Part shown: positions 53,053 to 62,318 of the stretch, one piece after another | How positions within the stretch are numbered: position 1 is the stretch's first letter | How the letters are laid out: every line of letters starts with the position of its first letter | Assembly (NCBI RefSeq): GCF_023736115.1 | Contig: NZ_JAKQZC010000004.1 | Location: 1 to 64,000 of the forward strand | DNA: 64,000 bases | Direction: 5' to 3' | Source of the DNA: Salinicola avicenniae | GTDB lineage: Bacteria > Pseudomonadota > Gammaproteobacteria > Pseudomonadales > Halomonadaceae | The notes under the pieces: model-generated | Database searches by the model: none | Told to the model about the DNA's origin: nothing | What the model saw: the letters and a program-made list of their open reading frames with translations, nothing else | Translations under genes and position numbers: made by a program

Positions 53053-55233
53053 ATGGACTTCAATCAACCGGCAGACCAGAACCTTTTCGACCGCGCTACG
53101 GTCGTCGGCAAGCCGCATGCGCGGATCGACGGCCTGCTCAAGGTGACCGGCACGGCGCCCTACGCCTACGAGCGGCATGACGTGGTCGCGGGGCAGCTCT
53201 ACGGCTACCCCGTCGGCTCGGCCATCGCCAAGGGGCGGATCGTCGCGATCGATGCCGACGCGGCGCGCAGTGCGCCCGGCGTACGCGGGGTGGTCACCAC
53301 GCTGGATATCGAGCCGCTCGGTATCTGGAACTACAATGTCGCGCGGCTGTTTGGCGGCGACGTGGTCGAACACTATCAGCAGGCGATCGCTGTGGTCGTG
53401 GCCGAGACGTTCGAGCAGGCCCGGGCCGCCGCTGCCCTGATCGAGACCACCTACGAACGTGACGCGATCGATGTCGACCTCGAAGCGGGCTGGCAGCGCA
53501 TGCAGGGCACCGGCGAGCCGTCGACGCAGGTCGGGGACGTCGACGCCGCGTTCGACAGTGCCGCCGTCACGCTCGATCAGATGTACCACACGCCGTCACA
53601 GACCCACGCCATGATGGAGCCGCACGCCTCCATCGTCGACTGGTCCGACGGCGGGCAGATGACGGTCTGGACCTCCAGCCAGATGATCGAATGGAACCGT
53701 CAGGCGCTGGCGACCACGTTCGGCATCGAGCCCGATCGTATCCGCGTCGAGAGCCCATACATCGGTGGGGGTTTTGGCGGCAAGCTGTGGCTGCGTGCCG
53801 ATGCGGTGCTCGCCGCGATCGGTTCCCGCGCGCTCGGCGCGCCGGTCAGACTGGCGCTGCCGCGCCCGTTCATGATCAACAACACCACCCATCGTTCCGC
53901 CACGATCCAGCGCATCCGGCTGGCCGCCGGTGCCGATGGCAAGCTGACGGCGATCGATCACGAGGCGGCCTCGCACACGCTGCCGGGCGGCCGCGGCGAG
54001 AACGCCACCGCGCAGACCCCGTACTTCTATGCCGCACCGAACCGCCGAGTGATCCACCATCTGGTCGAGATGCATCTGCCGGAAGCGTCGGACATGCGCG
54101 CGCCCGGCGAAGCCTCCGGGCTGATGGCACTCGAGATCGCCATGGACGAGATGGCGGAAAAACTCGAGATGGACCCGGTCGAGTTCCGCATTCTCAACGA
54201 TACCCAGGTCAACCCGAGCGATCCGTCGATCCCGTTTTCCGAGCGGCACTTCGTCGAGTGTCTGCGCGAGGGCGCGGATCGCTTCGGCTGGGCCGATCGC
54301 AACACGACTCCCGGCGGGCGTCGCGAGGGCATGTGGTGGATCGGCCACGGTATGGCAGGCGCCTATCGCGGTCACTTGAACCTGAAGTCCGGCGCCCGTG
54401 CCACGCTCTCCAACGGCCGTGTGATCATCGAGACCGACATGACCGATATCGGCACCGGCTCCTACACCATTCTCGCGCAGACGGCGGCGGAGACGATGGG
54501 GCTGCCGATGGGGCGGGTCGAGGTGCGCCTGGGCAACAGCGCCTGGCCGGTCTCGTCCGGCTCCGGCGGGCAGTTCGGGGCGGCCAGCTCCACCGCCGGT
54601 GTCTATGCCGCCTGCGTCGCGCTGCGTGAGCAGATCGCCGAACGGTTGGGCGTCAGCGACCCGGAGTTCAGTGATGGCAATGTGGTGGCGGGAGACAATG
54701 TCACCCCGCTCTCGGCGATCACCGAGGAGTTGAGCGCCGAAGATTCGATCAACTTCGGCGGCTTCCAGACCGAGGATTACCTGATGGCGACCTTCGGGGC
54801 GCATTTCGTCGAGGTCGCCGTGCATGTGGCGACCGGCGAGACGCGCGTCCGGCGGATGCTGGCGGTGTGCGATTCCGGGCGCATTCTCAACCCGATCACC
54901 GCACGCAGTCAGGTCATCGGCGGCATGGTGATGGGCACCGGCGGAGCACTGTCGGAGGAGCTAGCGGTCGATCTCGAGCATGGCTTCTTCGCCAACCACG
55001 ATCTGGCCGGCTACGAGGTCGCGGTGCATGCCGATATCCCGCACCAGGAAGTCGTTTTCCTCGATACCGTCGATGGGGTGGCGACACCGCTCAAGGCGAA
55101 AGGGGTCGGGGAGCTGGGCGTCTGCGGCGTGGCGGCGGCGATTGCCAACGCGGCCTACAACGCCACTGGCGTCCGCGTGCGCGACTACCCGGTCACGCTG
55201 GATCGCATGATCGACCAGCTGCCAGCGGTATAA
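53053..55233 (+). CDS. paoC: aldehyde oxidoreductase molybdenum subunit PaoC
   Basis: A 726-residue catalytic subunit that oxidises aromatic and other aldehydes to acids with water as oxygen source. It carries the molybdopterin-binding GGGFGGK and the GSGGQFG loop. The catalytic glutamate is at about 687 in KGVGELGVCG. The family cofactor is molybdopterin cytosine dinucleotide, inserted by PaoD in E. coli. No paoD follows in this window; a hairpin terminator does. The gene starts four bases after paoB. Confidence 0.93.
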   Translation: MDFNQPADQNLFDRATVVGKPHARIDGLLKVTGTAPYAYERHDVVAGQLYGYPVGSAIAKGRIVAIDADAARSAPGVRGVVTTLDIEPLGIWNYNVARLFGGDVVEHYQQAIAVVVAETFEQARAAAALIETTYERDAIDVDLEAGWQRMQGTGEPSTQVGDVDAAFDSAAVTLDQMYHTPSQTHAMMEPHASIVDWSDGGQMTVWTSSQMIEWNRQALATTFGIEPDRIRVESPYIGGGFGGKLWLRADAVLAAIGSRALGAPVRLALPRPFMINNTTHRSATIQRIRLAAGADGKLTAIDHEAASHTLPGGRGENATAQTPYFYAAPNRRVIHHLVEMHLPEASDMRAPGEASGLMALEIAMDEMAEKLEMDPVEFRILNDTQVNPSDPSIPFSERHFVECLREGADRFGWADRNTTPGGRREGMWWIGHGMAGAYRGHLNLKSGARATLSNGRVIIETDMTDIGTGSYTILAQTAAETMGLPMGRVEVRLGNSAWPVSSGSGGQFGAASSTAGVYAACVALREQIAERLGVSDPEFSDGNVVAGDNVTPLSAITEELSAEDSINFGGFQTEDYLMATFGAHFVEVAVHVATGETRVRRMLAVCDSGRILNPITARSQVIGGMVMGTGGALSEELAVDLEHGFFANHDLAGYEVAVHADIPHQEVVFLDTVDGVATPLKAKGVGELGVCGVAAAIANAAYNATGVRVRDYPVTLDRMIDQLPAV

Positions 55234-55269
55234 GCGCTGCCCCAATACCGGCAGAACGATTACCCACCG

Positions 55270-55302
55270 AAGGCCCGGCATGTCTTGGACATGCCGGGCC
55301 TT
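55270..55302 (+). terminator. terminator of paoABC
   Basis: A 14-base perfect stem AGGCCCGGCATGTC/GACATGCCGGGCCT around TTG, with A/T flanks (AAGG...CCTTTCC). It is very stable and likely bidirectional, although the U-run is short. Confidence 0.82.
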
Positions 55303-55404
55303 TCCGTCAGTCGGGCGGCGATGGTGTGATCTCCGCTGCCTGCAAGACGACACATGACGATCGACAGCTCAGGGCGGTCGATCGGCTCAAGGAGGAACCG
55401 CTGC

Positions 55405-56190
55405 ATGGCACGTATTCTGATTACCGGCTCCGCCGACGGTCTCGGCCTCAACGCCGCTCGAGAGCTGATCGCGCAGGGGCATGAGGTGGTGCTTCACACG
55501 CGCTCCGCGGCGCGTGCCCGCGACATCGGCAGTACCGCCGAGCGGGCGCTGGCGGTGGTCACCGGCGATCTGAGCCGGCTGGACGAGACGCGGGCGCTGG
55601 CTCGCAAGGTCAATGAACTCGGACGTATGGACGCGGTCATCCACAATGCCGGTATCTTCGATCGCTCGCGGGAGGAGAACGACGAGGGACAGCTTCGCAT
55701 GCTGGCGGTCAACGTGCTGGCGCCCTATGTGCTCACCGCCGACCTCGATAGGCCAGCCCGGCTGATCTTCATCAGCAGCAGCATGCATCGCGGCCACGAT
55801 GCCCGGAAGGCCCAGGACGACATGGCGTGGCGTGAGCGGCGCTGGGCCGGCAGCGAAGCCTATGGCGAGAGCAAGCTGCTGGTGACGACGCTTGCGATGG
55901 CACTGGCTGTGCGCTGGCCTGACACCATCGTTCACGCCGTCGATCCCGGCTGGGTCCCGACGAAGATGGGCGGCAGCTCGGCGTCGGACGATCTGGACGC
56001 CGGACACCAGACCCAGGCCTGGCTGGCGGTTAGCGATGATGAGCAGGCAATGGGGAGCGGCGGCTACTGGTTTCATCGCCGGCGCCAGCAGCCTTCCAGT
56101 GAGGTCAACGATGAAGCCTTTCAGCAGGCGCTTCTGGAACGGCTGCGCGCGATAAGTGGTGTCGAGTTGACGGCTTTGCCTGCGGATTGA
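55405..56190 (+). CDS. short-chain dehydrogenase
   Basis: A 261-residue SDR with the Rossmann motif TGSADGLG, HNAG (VIHNAGIFD), the serine strand IFISSSMHRG and the YGESK active-site Tyr/Lys. The C-terminus carries DPGWVPTKMGG, seen in SDRs that act on hydrophobic substrates. AAGGAGG sits nine bases before the ATG. It follows the paoC terminator and lies ahead of a convergent LysR gene; whether it belongs with the oxidoreductases at 57-62 kb is unclear. Confidence 0.85.
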   Translation: MARILITGSADGLGLNAARELIAQGHEVVLHTRSAARARDIGSTAERALAVVTGDLSRLDETRALARKVNELGRMDAVIHNAGIFDRSREENDEGQLRMLAVNVLAPYVLTADLDRPARLIFISSSMHRGHDARKAQDDMAWRERRWAGSEAYGESKLLVTTLAMALAVRWPDTIVHAVDPGWVPTKMGGSSASDDLDAGHQTQAWLAVSDDEQAMGSGGYWFHRRRQQPSSEVNDEAFQQALLERLRAISGVELTALPAD

Positions 56191-56252
56191 GATTCGCCAA
56201 CGGGTGGTGAGCTGGCCGGGTCGGTTTCAACGACGCCCAGAGGCGATCGGTA

Positions 56253-57170
56253 TCAGAGCCCGAACTCCGGGCTTTCACGTGCCGCCTGCTGAAGTGCATC
56301 GATGACCGCGCGCACGCCGGGCTTCAGATAGCGGTTGGCCGGCCACAGCGCGTGGATGGACATCTCCGCGCCCGCATGGTCGTCGAGCACGGTTTGCAGA
56401 CGGCCAGTCGCCAGCTCGTCGGCGATCAGCCAGGTCGGTAGCTGGCTCAGTCCACTGCCGGCGAGCGTCGCCGAGACGATCGCTTCGCCATCGCTCAAGG
56501 CGTGGCGCACGCGAACCAGCTGCGACGACAATCCTCCCGTAGCGTCGCGCAGCAGCCAACGCGCCTGATCGTGGCGCCGCCAGCCGACGAGGCAGTCTCG
56601 CGTCACCAGTTCCTCGGGCGTCTGCGGGCGGCCGTGGGCGGCGAGATACGCCGGCGCGGCGCAGATCACCAGCCGCTGTGTGCCGAGCCGGCTGGCGACG
56701 ATGTCGGCATCGTCGTCAAGGCGCCCGATACGCACCGCAAGGTCGATCCCTTCGCCGATGAGGTCGGCGGTGCGTTCGCTGAACATGACCGAAAAGTCGA
56801 GCTGGTCGAAGCGTGCAGAGAGCGCATTCAGCACCGGCAACACATGGCGACGGCCGAAAGCCCCGGGCAGATCGAGGCGCACCGTTCCCGAGGGGGCTGC
56901 GCGGCGATTCGCCAGTGCCTGTTCGGCGTCTTCCAGAGCGCCCAGCGCTCGCGCGGCGGTCTCGAAGTACTCGTTGCCTTCGTTGGTCAGCGTCAAACGA
57001 CGCGTGGTGCGATGAAATAGCTTGGTGCCGAGACGCTTCTCCAGCCGGGTTACGCTCTTGCCGACGGCCGAACCGGTCATGCCGAGCCGGTTGGCCGCAG
57101 CGGTGAAGCTGCCGGTTTCGACGGTCGTGGCGAACTCGACGAGGCCGTCGAGATGGGTGGTTAGCGGCAT
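56253..57170 (-). CDS. LysR-family transcriptional regulator
   Basis: A 305-residue regulator. The winged helix-turn-helix reads FATTVETGSFTAAANRLGMTGSAVGKSVTRLEKRLGTKLFHRTTR. A periplasmic-binding-like sensor domain follows (PVLNALSARFDQLDFSVMFSERTADLIGEGIDLAVRIG). This subgroup (YafC/DmlR-like) usually controls a divergent neighbouring oxidoreductase. Only 89 bases separate its start from the luciferase-like gene at 57260, so that gene and the OYE after it are the probable targets. The frame runs on to 57311, overlapping that gene; 57170 (MPLTTHLDGL) is right. Confidence 0.92.
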   Translation of the reverse strand: MPLTTHLDGLVEFATTVETGSFTAAANRLGMTGSAVGKSVTRLEKRLGTKLFHRTTRRLTLTNEGNEYFETAARALGALEDAEQALANRRAAPSGTVRLDLPGAFGRRHVLPVLNALSARFDQLDFSVMFSERTADLIGEGIDLAVRIGRLDDDADIVASRLGTQRLVICAAPAYLAAHGRPQTPEELVTRDCLVGWRRHDQARWLLRDATGGLSSQLVRVRHALSDGEAIVSATLAGSGLSQLPTWLIADELATGRLQTVLDDHAGAEMSIHALWPANRYLKPGVRAVIDALQQAARESPEFGL

Positions 57171-57259
57171 TCTGGAACCCAGTGATGTAATGAACGTCCT
57201 CAAAGCAGGATTATAGCGCAGGTCGCAGGGCATAGAGTGGTGGGTCAGGAGGATCGACC

Positions 57260-58282
57260 ATGACCCTAACGACAGTGCATCGCGATGATGGCCGGTCGAT
57301 GCCGGCGGCATCCGACCTTGCGGCCCATCCGGGTTACCGCGGCGTGTTCGCGCCGGGCGAGATGACGCTCGGGCTGATCATGCCGCTGGAGACGTATCCG
57401 GATGCCCCGGCGCCCACGCTGCAGGATCACTTCACCCGTGCCCGGGAAGCCGACCAGGCCGGCCTGAGCGCGCTGTGGATGCGTGATATTCCGTTCTTCG
57501 ACCCGCGCTACGGCGATGCCGGTCAGGTGTTCGAGCCGTTGACCTATATCGCGGCACTGGCGCGCGAGACGCGGCATATCGCGCTCGGTACCGCCGGTAT
57601 CGTGCTACCGCTGCGTGAGCCGAAATTGCTGGCCAAGCAGACGGCGTCGCTCGACCACTTCTCCGACGGCCGCATGCTGCTGGGGCTCTCATCGGGGGAT
57701 CGGCCGGACGAGTATCCCCTGTTCGATATCGACTTCGACAGCCGTGGCGAACGTTTCCGCGACGCCTATGAGGTCTACCGCGCGGTTACCGACGCGAATT
57801 ATCCGCGATTCGCGTCACCGCGTTTCGGGCGCTCGGCCGGCCAGGTCGACATGCTGCCCAAGCCGCCGTATACCCGCACGCCGACGATCGCCATCGGTCG
57901 CGCGCAGCAATCGCTGCCGTGGATTGCCGAGCACCTCGATGGTCATATCGCGCCCTCGCCACCGCTCTCTCGCCTCGGCGAGTTCGCCGATAGCTGGCGC
58001 AACGTCGCCATGCCGCAGCACGACAGCCCCTTCAAGCCGCTCGGCATTGCCGGTTTCCTCGACCTTGTCGCCGATCGCGATCATCCGCTGGAGCCGATAC
58101 GGGCGGGTTTTCGCACCGGCAGCAAGGCGCTGGCCGAACTGATGGCGAGTGCCTGTGACGCCGGCATTCAACACATCGCGCTCAACCCGAAGATCAGCCG
58201 GCGGCCGCATCCCGCGCTGCTGGAAGATCTGGTGCGCGACGTGCTGCCACATTTTCCGACGCTGGCCGACAGGCCGGCATGA
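57260..58282 (+). CDS. luciferase-like flavin monooxygenase (LLM)
   Basis: A 340-residue bacterial-luciferase-fold oxidoreductase using FMN or F420-like flavin; the substrate is not known. Segments typical of the fold are PLETYPDAPAP, READQAGLSALWMRDIPFFDPRYGDAG, HIALGTAGIVLPLREPKLLAKQTASLDHFSDGR and LGLSSGDRPDEYPLF. AGGAGG precedes the ATG by nine bases. It is divergent from the LysR gene and 73 bases before the OYE gene, with which it likely forms an operon. Confidence 0.87.
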   Translation: MTLTTVHRDDGRSMPAASDLAAHPGYRGVFAPGEMTLGLIMPLETYPDAPAPTLQDHFTRAREADQAGLSALWMRDIPFFDPRYGDAGQVFEPLTYIAALARETRHIALGTAGIVLPLREPKLLAKQTASLDHFSDGRMLLGLSSGDRPDEYPLFDIDFDSRGERFRDAYEVYRAVTDANYPRFASPRFGRSAGQVDMLPKPPYTRTPTIAIGRAQQSLPWIAEHLDGHIAPSPPLSRLGEFADSWRNVAMPQHDSPFKPLGIAGFLDLVADRDHPLEPIRAGFRTGSKALAELMASACDAGIQHIALNPKISRRPHPALLEDLVRDVLPHFPTLADRPA

Positions 58283-58355
58283 CGTTTTCGGGGCGTTGCC
58301 GGGCCCGATGACGGTGATGCCACGTTCCTGACCTTGACCATCTTGCGAGAGTCCT

Positions 58356-59516
58356 ATGACGCAACAACTTTTCCAACCCTTCGAACTGGGCGCCACGTCG
58401 CTTGCCAATCGCGTTGTCATGGCGCCGATGACCCGCGCGCGCGCCGAGAACGAGATCCCCGATGCGTTGACCGCCGAGTACTACGCCCAGCGCGCCGGTG
58501 CCGGTCTGATCATCAGCGAGGGCGCACCGGTCTCGCGCGAGGGGCGAGGCTTCCTCTACACGCCGGGGCTGTTCTCGGCCGCGCAGGCCGAGGGCTGGCG
58601 CCGGGTGACCGACGCCGTGCACGCCAACGGCGGGCGCCTCTTCGCCCAGCTCTGGCATGTGGGCCGGGTGTCGCATCACTCGCTGCAGCCCGAAGGCGGC
58701 CAGCCGGTCGGCCCGACAGCGCGTCGTGCGATCGATGCCAAGGCATTCGCCTATGATGACGAGACCGGCGAGGCGGCACCGCTCGCGCCCGACCAGCCTC
58801 GCGCGCTGGAGACCGAGGAGATTCCCCGCATCGTCGAGGAGTTCGCTCGCGCCGCGCGCCTGGCAATCGATAGCGGTTTCGATGGCGTCGAGATCCACGC
58901 CGCCAACGGCTATCTCTTCGATCAGTTCCTCAACGGCGCGCTCAATGATCGCAGCGACCGTTACGGCGGTTCGCTCGAGAATCGCCTGCGCTTCCCGCTG
59001 GAGACGCTGGATGCGGTGATCGCCGAGATCGGCGCGGACCGCGTCGGCATCCGGCTGTCGCCGTTCGGGCGCTTCAACGATCTGGAAGCCTTCGATGACG
59101 AGGCCGAGACCTGGGTCGCGATGGCCGGCGAGCTGGAAGCCCGTGGCCCGGTCTACGTGCACCTGAGCGATCAGCTGACCCTCGGTGCCGAGAAGATCCC
59201 GGACGGCTTCGCCGAGCGTTTCTGCGAAACCTGGACCGGCACGCTGATCGCGGCCGGCGGCTTCGATCAGGCGAGTGGCGAGCGGGCGCTGGTCAACGGC
59301 GAGCTGGACCTGATCGCCATGGGGCGGCCCTTTATCGCCAACCCGGACCTGGTCGCGCGGATGCAGCAGGGCCAGCCGCTGGCGGAAGCCAATCGCGAGA
59401 CCTTCTATGGCCTGCTGGGCGCCAACGGCTACACCGATTATCCCACCTACGACGAACAGGTCGCGCGCGCCGAACCGGCCGCCAGCCCCTCGTCAGAACA
59501 GGAGTCACGTTCATGA
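58356..59516 (+). CDS. Old Yellow Enzyme-family ene-reductase
   Basis: A 386-residue FMN enzyme, closer to E. coli NemA (N-ethylmaleimide reductase) than the copy at 2537. It reads LFQPFELGATSLANRVVMAPMTRARA, the substrate-binding HAAN in EIHAANGYLFDQFLN, DRYGGSLENR and IAMGRPFIANPDLVARM. A Glu/Ala/Ser tail extends beyond the fold. Its stop overlaps the next gene by ATGA, so the SnoaL-like protein is made with it. It probably reduces an unsaturated or electrophilic compound sensed by the LysR protein. Confidence 0.92.
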   Translation: MTQQLFQPFELGATSLANRVVMAPMTRARAENEIPDALTAEYYAQRAGAGLIISEGAPVSREGRGFLYTPGLFSAAQAEGWRRVTDAVHANGGRLFAQLWHVGRVSHHSLQPEGGQPVGPTARRAIDAKAFAYDDETGEAAPLAPDQPRALETEEIPRIVEEFARAARLAIDSGFDGVEIHAANGYLFDQFLNGALNDRSDRYGGSLENRLRFPLETLDAVIAEIGADRVGIRLSPFGRFNDLEAFDDEAETWVAMAGELEARGPVYVHLSDQLTLGAEKIPDGFAERFCETWTGTLIAAGGFDQASGERALVNGELDLIAMGRPFIANPDLVARMQQGQPLAEANRETFYGLLGANGYTDYPTYDEQVARAEPAASPSSEQESRS

Positions 59517-59980
59517 ACGACGACCAGCAGACCCGTCTTGCCGAACTGCTCGAACGCGAGGCGATTCGCGACCTGCGCCTGGCCTACTCACGCTGCCTCG
59601 ACGGCGGCGATATCGAAGGGCTGGCGCAGGTGTTTTCCGCCGACGCGACGCTGGAGGTGACGGTCGGCGCGATGGAAGGCATCGACGCGATCCAGGCGGG
59701 GCTACGTGACGCCTACCGGCTCTTCGACCGCGACGGTCGCGGCCACTATCCGTTCGTCCATGCCATTGCCAATCACGAGATCCGCCTGACCGGGCCGGAC
59801 AGTGCCGAAGGGCAGTGCTACCTGATCGACTTCGAGACGGCCGCCAAGGCCGACCCGGGCGCCGATCGCCATCCGTTGCTGCTGCTCGGGCTCTATCACG
59901 ATCGCTATGTTCGGATCGACGGCGAGTGGCGTATCGCCTACTCGAAACTCGATGTGGTATGGCCGTCCGAGACTGACTGA
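59513..59980 (+). CDS. SnoaL-like (NTF2-fold) protein
   Basis: A 155-residue NTF2-fold protein: LLEREAIRDLRLAYSRCLDGGDIEGLAQVFSADATLEV is the typical helix-then-strand start of SnoaL_4-type domains. The Tyr/Asp/His residues lining the pocket (YSRCLD, HYPFVHAIANHEI) are present. Members are hydratases, isomerases or dehydratases, so the function may be chemical. It overlaps the OYE gene by four bases and is followed by a strong terminator. Confidence 0.82.
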   Translation: MNDDQQTRLAELLEREAIRDLRLAYSRCLDGGDIEGLAQVFSADATLEVTVGAMEGIDAIQAGLRDAYRLFDRDGRGHYPFVHAIANHEIRLTGPDSAEGQCYLIDFETAAKADPGADRHPLLLLGLYHDRYVRIDGEWRIAYSKLDVVWPSETD

Positions 59981-59995
59981 CATATCTGCCGACAG

Positions 59996-60023
59996 AAAAA
60001 CCCGGCCTCGGCCGGGTTTTTTT
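59996..60023. terminator. bidirectional terminator between convergent genes
   Basis: AAAAACCCGGCC-TC-GGCCGGGTTTTTTT: a GC stem with A-run on one side and T-run on the other. It serves the plus-strand OYE operon and the minus-strand gene at 60042. Confidence 0.93.
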
Positions 60024-60041
60024 CGAGCGGTGAGGCTCGCG

Positions 60042-60995
60042 TCAGGGCGTGAACGGCAACGCCGTGTCGTCGAACCAGCCGGGCACGTACTCGCTCCAGC
60101 GGAACTTCCAGAGCCCGTCGTCCTTGACCAACTCGAGTCGGTAGTGGGCGCCGTAGAGACGCTCGTCCTGTTCGTTCACCCAGCGTCCCGGGATACGCCG
60201 TCCGACCCACATCTCGGCTTGCTGGCCATCGTCAGCCAGCGTGATCTTCAGCGGCTCGCCATGGTGCTGCATCCACGGCCAGAGGCGCCGAAACGCCTTC
60301 AGCGACCCGACGATCTCGTGCAGACCGCTCAGCGGCCCCAGCGGCGGAAAGAGACCGCTGGCGTCGTTGGTATAGGTGGTCTTGAACAGCGCGATATCGT
60401 TCTGATCGATGCCCCACGCGTAGCGTGAGTAGGTATCGGCGATCTTCTCCACTTCACTGGCCTGGACCTGGTTATCCGGCATGACGGCCCAAGGCGAGTC
60501 GAGTTCGCTGACCAGTGTCGGCGGGGCATCCCCCGGTCGCCAGCCCTGCTGGCCGGGCGGCAGTTTCCAGTCGGTCAGCGCCTGGGTATCGCCTTCGACC
60601 CAGACCACGCTCAAGAGGATCTCGGTGATCTTCCAGTCTTCGCCGCACCAGGCCAGACGCAGCCGCATGACGTTGCCGAAGGCGGTGGTCGGCGAGCGCG
60701 ATGGTGGCTGGGACAGTTCGCCATAGCCATAGGCGCTGACGATGGCGCGGCCCTTGCCATCGGCGGTGACGTAGTGGTTGGTGGTATCCAGGAACAGACG
60801 ACGATCCTGGTGGATGCTGTCTTCGAACTGGGCGATGACGCTATCGCGGCCTTCATGGTTGCCCTTGTGATCGCTGCGCAGCGCGACGTCCGCGCTCAGG
60901 AAGGCTTCGCGCGCCGTCCAGTCGTTGGCGGCCCAGCTACGGGTCAGTTGGTGCAGAAGGTTCAGCGCCGCGGCGCGGGTGATAAGACGGCTCAT
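60042..60995 (-). CDS. protein with two NTF2-like domains
   Basis: A 317-residue protein that looks like a fusion of two SnoaL-type domains. The first (about 1-145) has LLHQLTRSWAANDWTAREAFLSADVAL and ends WKITEILLSVVW. The second (about 175-317) has IADTYSRYAWGIDQNDIALFKTTYTNDASG and ends WKFRWSEYVPGWF. Each half shows the helix-strand pattern and a terminal W-K strand. I know of no assigned function. It lies 87 bases after the luciferase-like gene on the same strand, hence a probable two-gene operon. Confidence 0.75.
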   Translation of the reverse strand: MSRLITRAAALNLLHQLTRSWAANDWTAREAFLSADVALRSDHKGNHEGRDSVIAQFEDSIHQDRRLFLDTTNHYVTADGKGRAIVSAYGYGELSQPPSRSPTTAFGNVMRLRLAWCGEDWKITEILLSVVWVEGDTQALTDWKLPPGQQGWRPGDAPPTLVSELDSPWAVMPDNQVQASEVEKIADTYSRYAWGIDQNDIALFKTTYTNDASGLFPPLGPLSGLHEIVGSLKAFRRLWPWMQHHGEPLKITLADDGQQAEMWVGRRIPGRWVNEQDERLYGAHYRLELVKDDGLWKFRWSEYVPGWFDDTALPFTP

Positions 60996-61082
60996 ATCGC
61001 TGGCTCCGGAGAGGGGGATATCGAAATGGATGATCGAAGGCCCGTGGGGACGGGCCTCGAGCGAACTGGCAGGCAGGGGGTG

Positions 61083-62084
61083 TCAGGCGTCGAACCAGGC
61101 GGCCGCGATACGTTGGTGGGAGTCGATGCGCGCCTCGGGATCGTGAATCCACGAATTGATCATGACTTCGTCGGCGCCGGTGCGAACGGCCAGCTCGCGC
61201 AGCTGCTGGCTGACCTGGGGGCCGGTGCCCCAGGCGGATTCGCGCAGTTGATGACGAATCTGCCGTGCCTCCATCGGATGCCAGAGCCGGTCCATCTCCT
61301 CGACCGGTTCGGGCAGCAGGGTGTCGATGCCGCGGCCGAGATTCAGGAATTTCTGCAGTTCGGTGGTCGCCAGATACTCGGCCTCACGCTGGGTCTCGGC
61401 GGCGACGGCGTTGACGCAGACAATGACGTAGGGCTCGGAGAGCTGAGCAGAAGGCTTGAAATGGTCGCGATAGGTAGCGATCGCCGCCGACATGGCATCC
61501 GGAGCGAAGTGCGCGGCAAACGCCAGCGGCAGACCACGCGCCGCGGCGAGCTGGGCGCTATAGGTGCTGGAGCCGAGTAGCCACAAGGGAATCGCCAATC
61601 CGGCGCCGGGAATCGCCTTGATCCGCTGCTGGCGCTGTAGCGGCGCCAGGTAGCCCTGCAGCTCGGTCAGCATCTCAGGGAAATCAAGACCGTTGCCGGT
61701 CAGGTCGCGGCGCAGTGCGCGTAGCGTTGCCATGTCGGTCCCCGGCGCGCGCCCCAGCCCCAGGTCGATACGGCCCGGATAGAAGGATTCCAGCGTGCCG
61801 AACTGTTCCGCCACCATCAACGGCGCATGGTTGGGCAGCATGATACCGCCGGAGCCGAGCCGAATGGTCGAGGTGTTGGCACCGATATGGCTCAGGACCA
61901 CCGAGGTGGCGGCACTGGCAATATCGATCAGGTTGTGGTGCTCGGCGACCCAGTAGCGCAGGAATCCCGACTGTTCGGCAGCCTGGGCCAGGCGGGTACT
62001 GTTCTTCAGGGCATCCTGGGGCGTAAAGCCCTGACCGATGGGCACCAGGTCCAGCAATGACAAGGGAATGTCGCGGTCTTTCAT
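61083..62084 (-). CDS. luciferase-like monooxygenase (MsnO8/YhbW-like)
   Basis: A 333-residue LLM flavin oxidoreductase. It has [57 protein letters not shown] and the [16 protein letters not shown] signature of the YhbW/MsnO8 subgroup. The protein has normal length. It is transcribed divergently from the gene at 62319 across an AT-rich 234-base region. The substrate is not known. Confidence 0.9.
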   Translation of the reverse strand: MKDRDIPLSLLDLVPIGQGFTPQDALKNSTRLAQAAEQSGFLRYWVAEHHNLIDIASAATSVVLSHIGANTSTIRLGSGGIMLPNHAPLMVAEQFGTLESFYPGRIDLGLGRAPGTDMATLRALRRDLTGNGLDFPEMLTELQGYLAPLQRQQRIKAIPGAGLAIPLWLLGSSTYSAQLAAARGLPLAFAAHFAPDAMSAAIATYRDHFKPSAQLSEPYVIVCVNAVAAETQREAEYLATTELQKFLNLGRGIDTLLPEPVEEMDRLWHPMEARQIRHQLRESAWGTGPQVSQQLRELAVRTGADEVMINSWIHDPEARIDSHQRIAAAWFDA

Positions 62085-62318
62085 CTCTTTCTCCTCGGCT
62101 ATCGATCAAGCGGTCGCGTCGTCGAATCATGCGGCCGGATTCACCCGTGAACGCCGTAGTATGATTTCGTCTTTAAAATCGATAAATTGACTTGAAAGAC
62201 GCTGAGTCCATCCCTTTAAGCCATAATGTTGCGATCTCGCACTCGCTAGACTGGCGTCGCCGAATCCCCTTGAACGGGGGCAGGCCCACCCAGGCGCAGG
62301 AAAGTCGAGGAGAGAGTG

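Noticed and set aside
53692..53719. GGAACC, 15 bases, CCACGTT inside paoC as an hrp box
   Set aside because: It is inside a conserved coding region, lacks the final A of the element and has no gene start after it. It is a chance match.
53596..54825. 409-codon minus-strand open frame opposite paoC
   Set aside because: High G+C makes long antisense frames. The plus strand codes a clear PaoC with catalytic motifs.
57166..57200. GGAACC in the LysR-LLM intergenic region as an hrp box
   Set aside because: No CAC-containing element lies 15 to 17 bases downstream.
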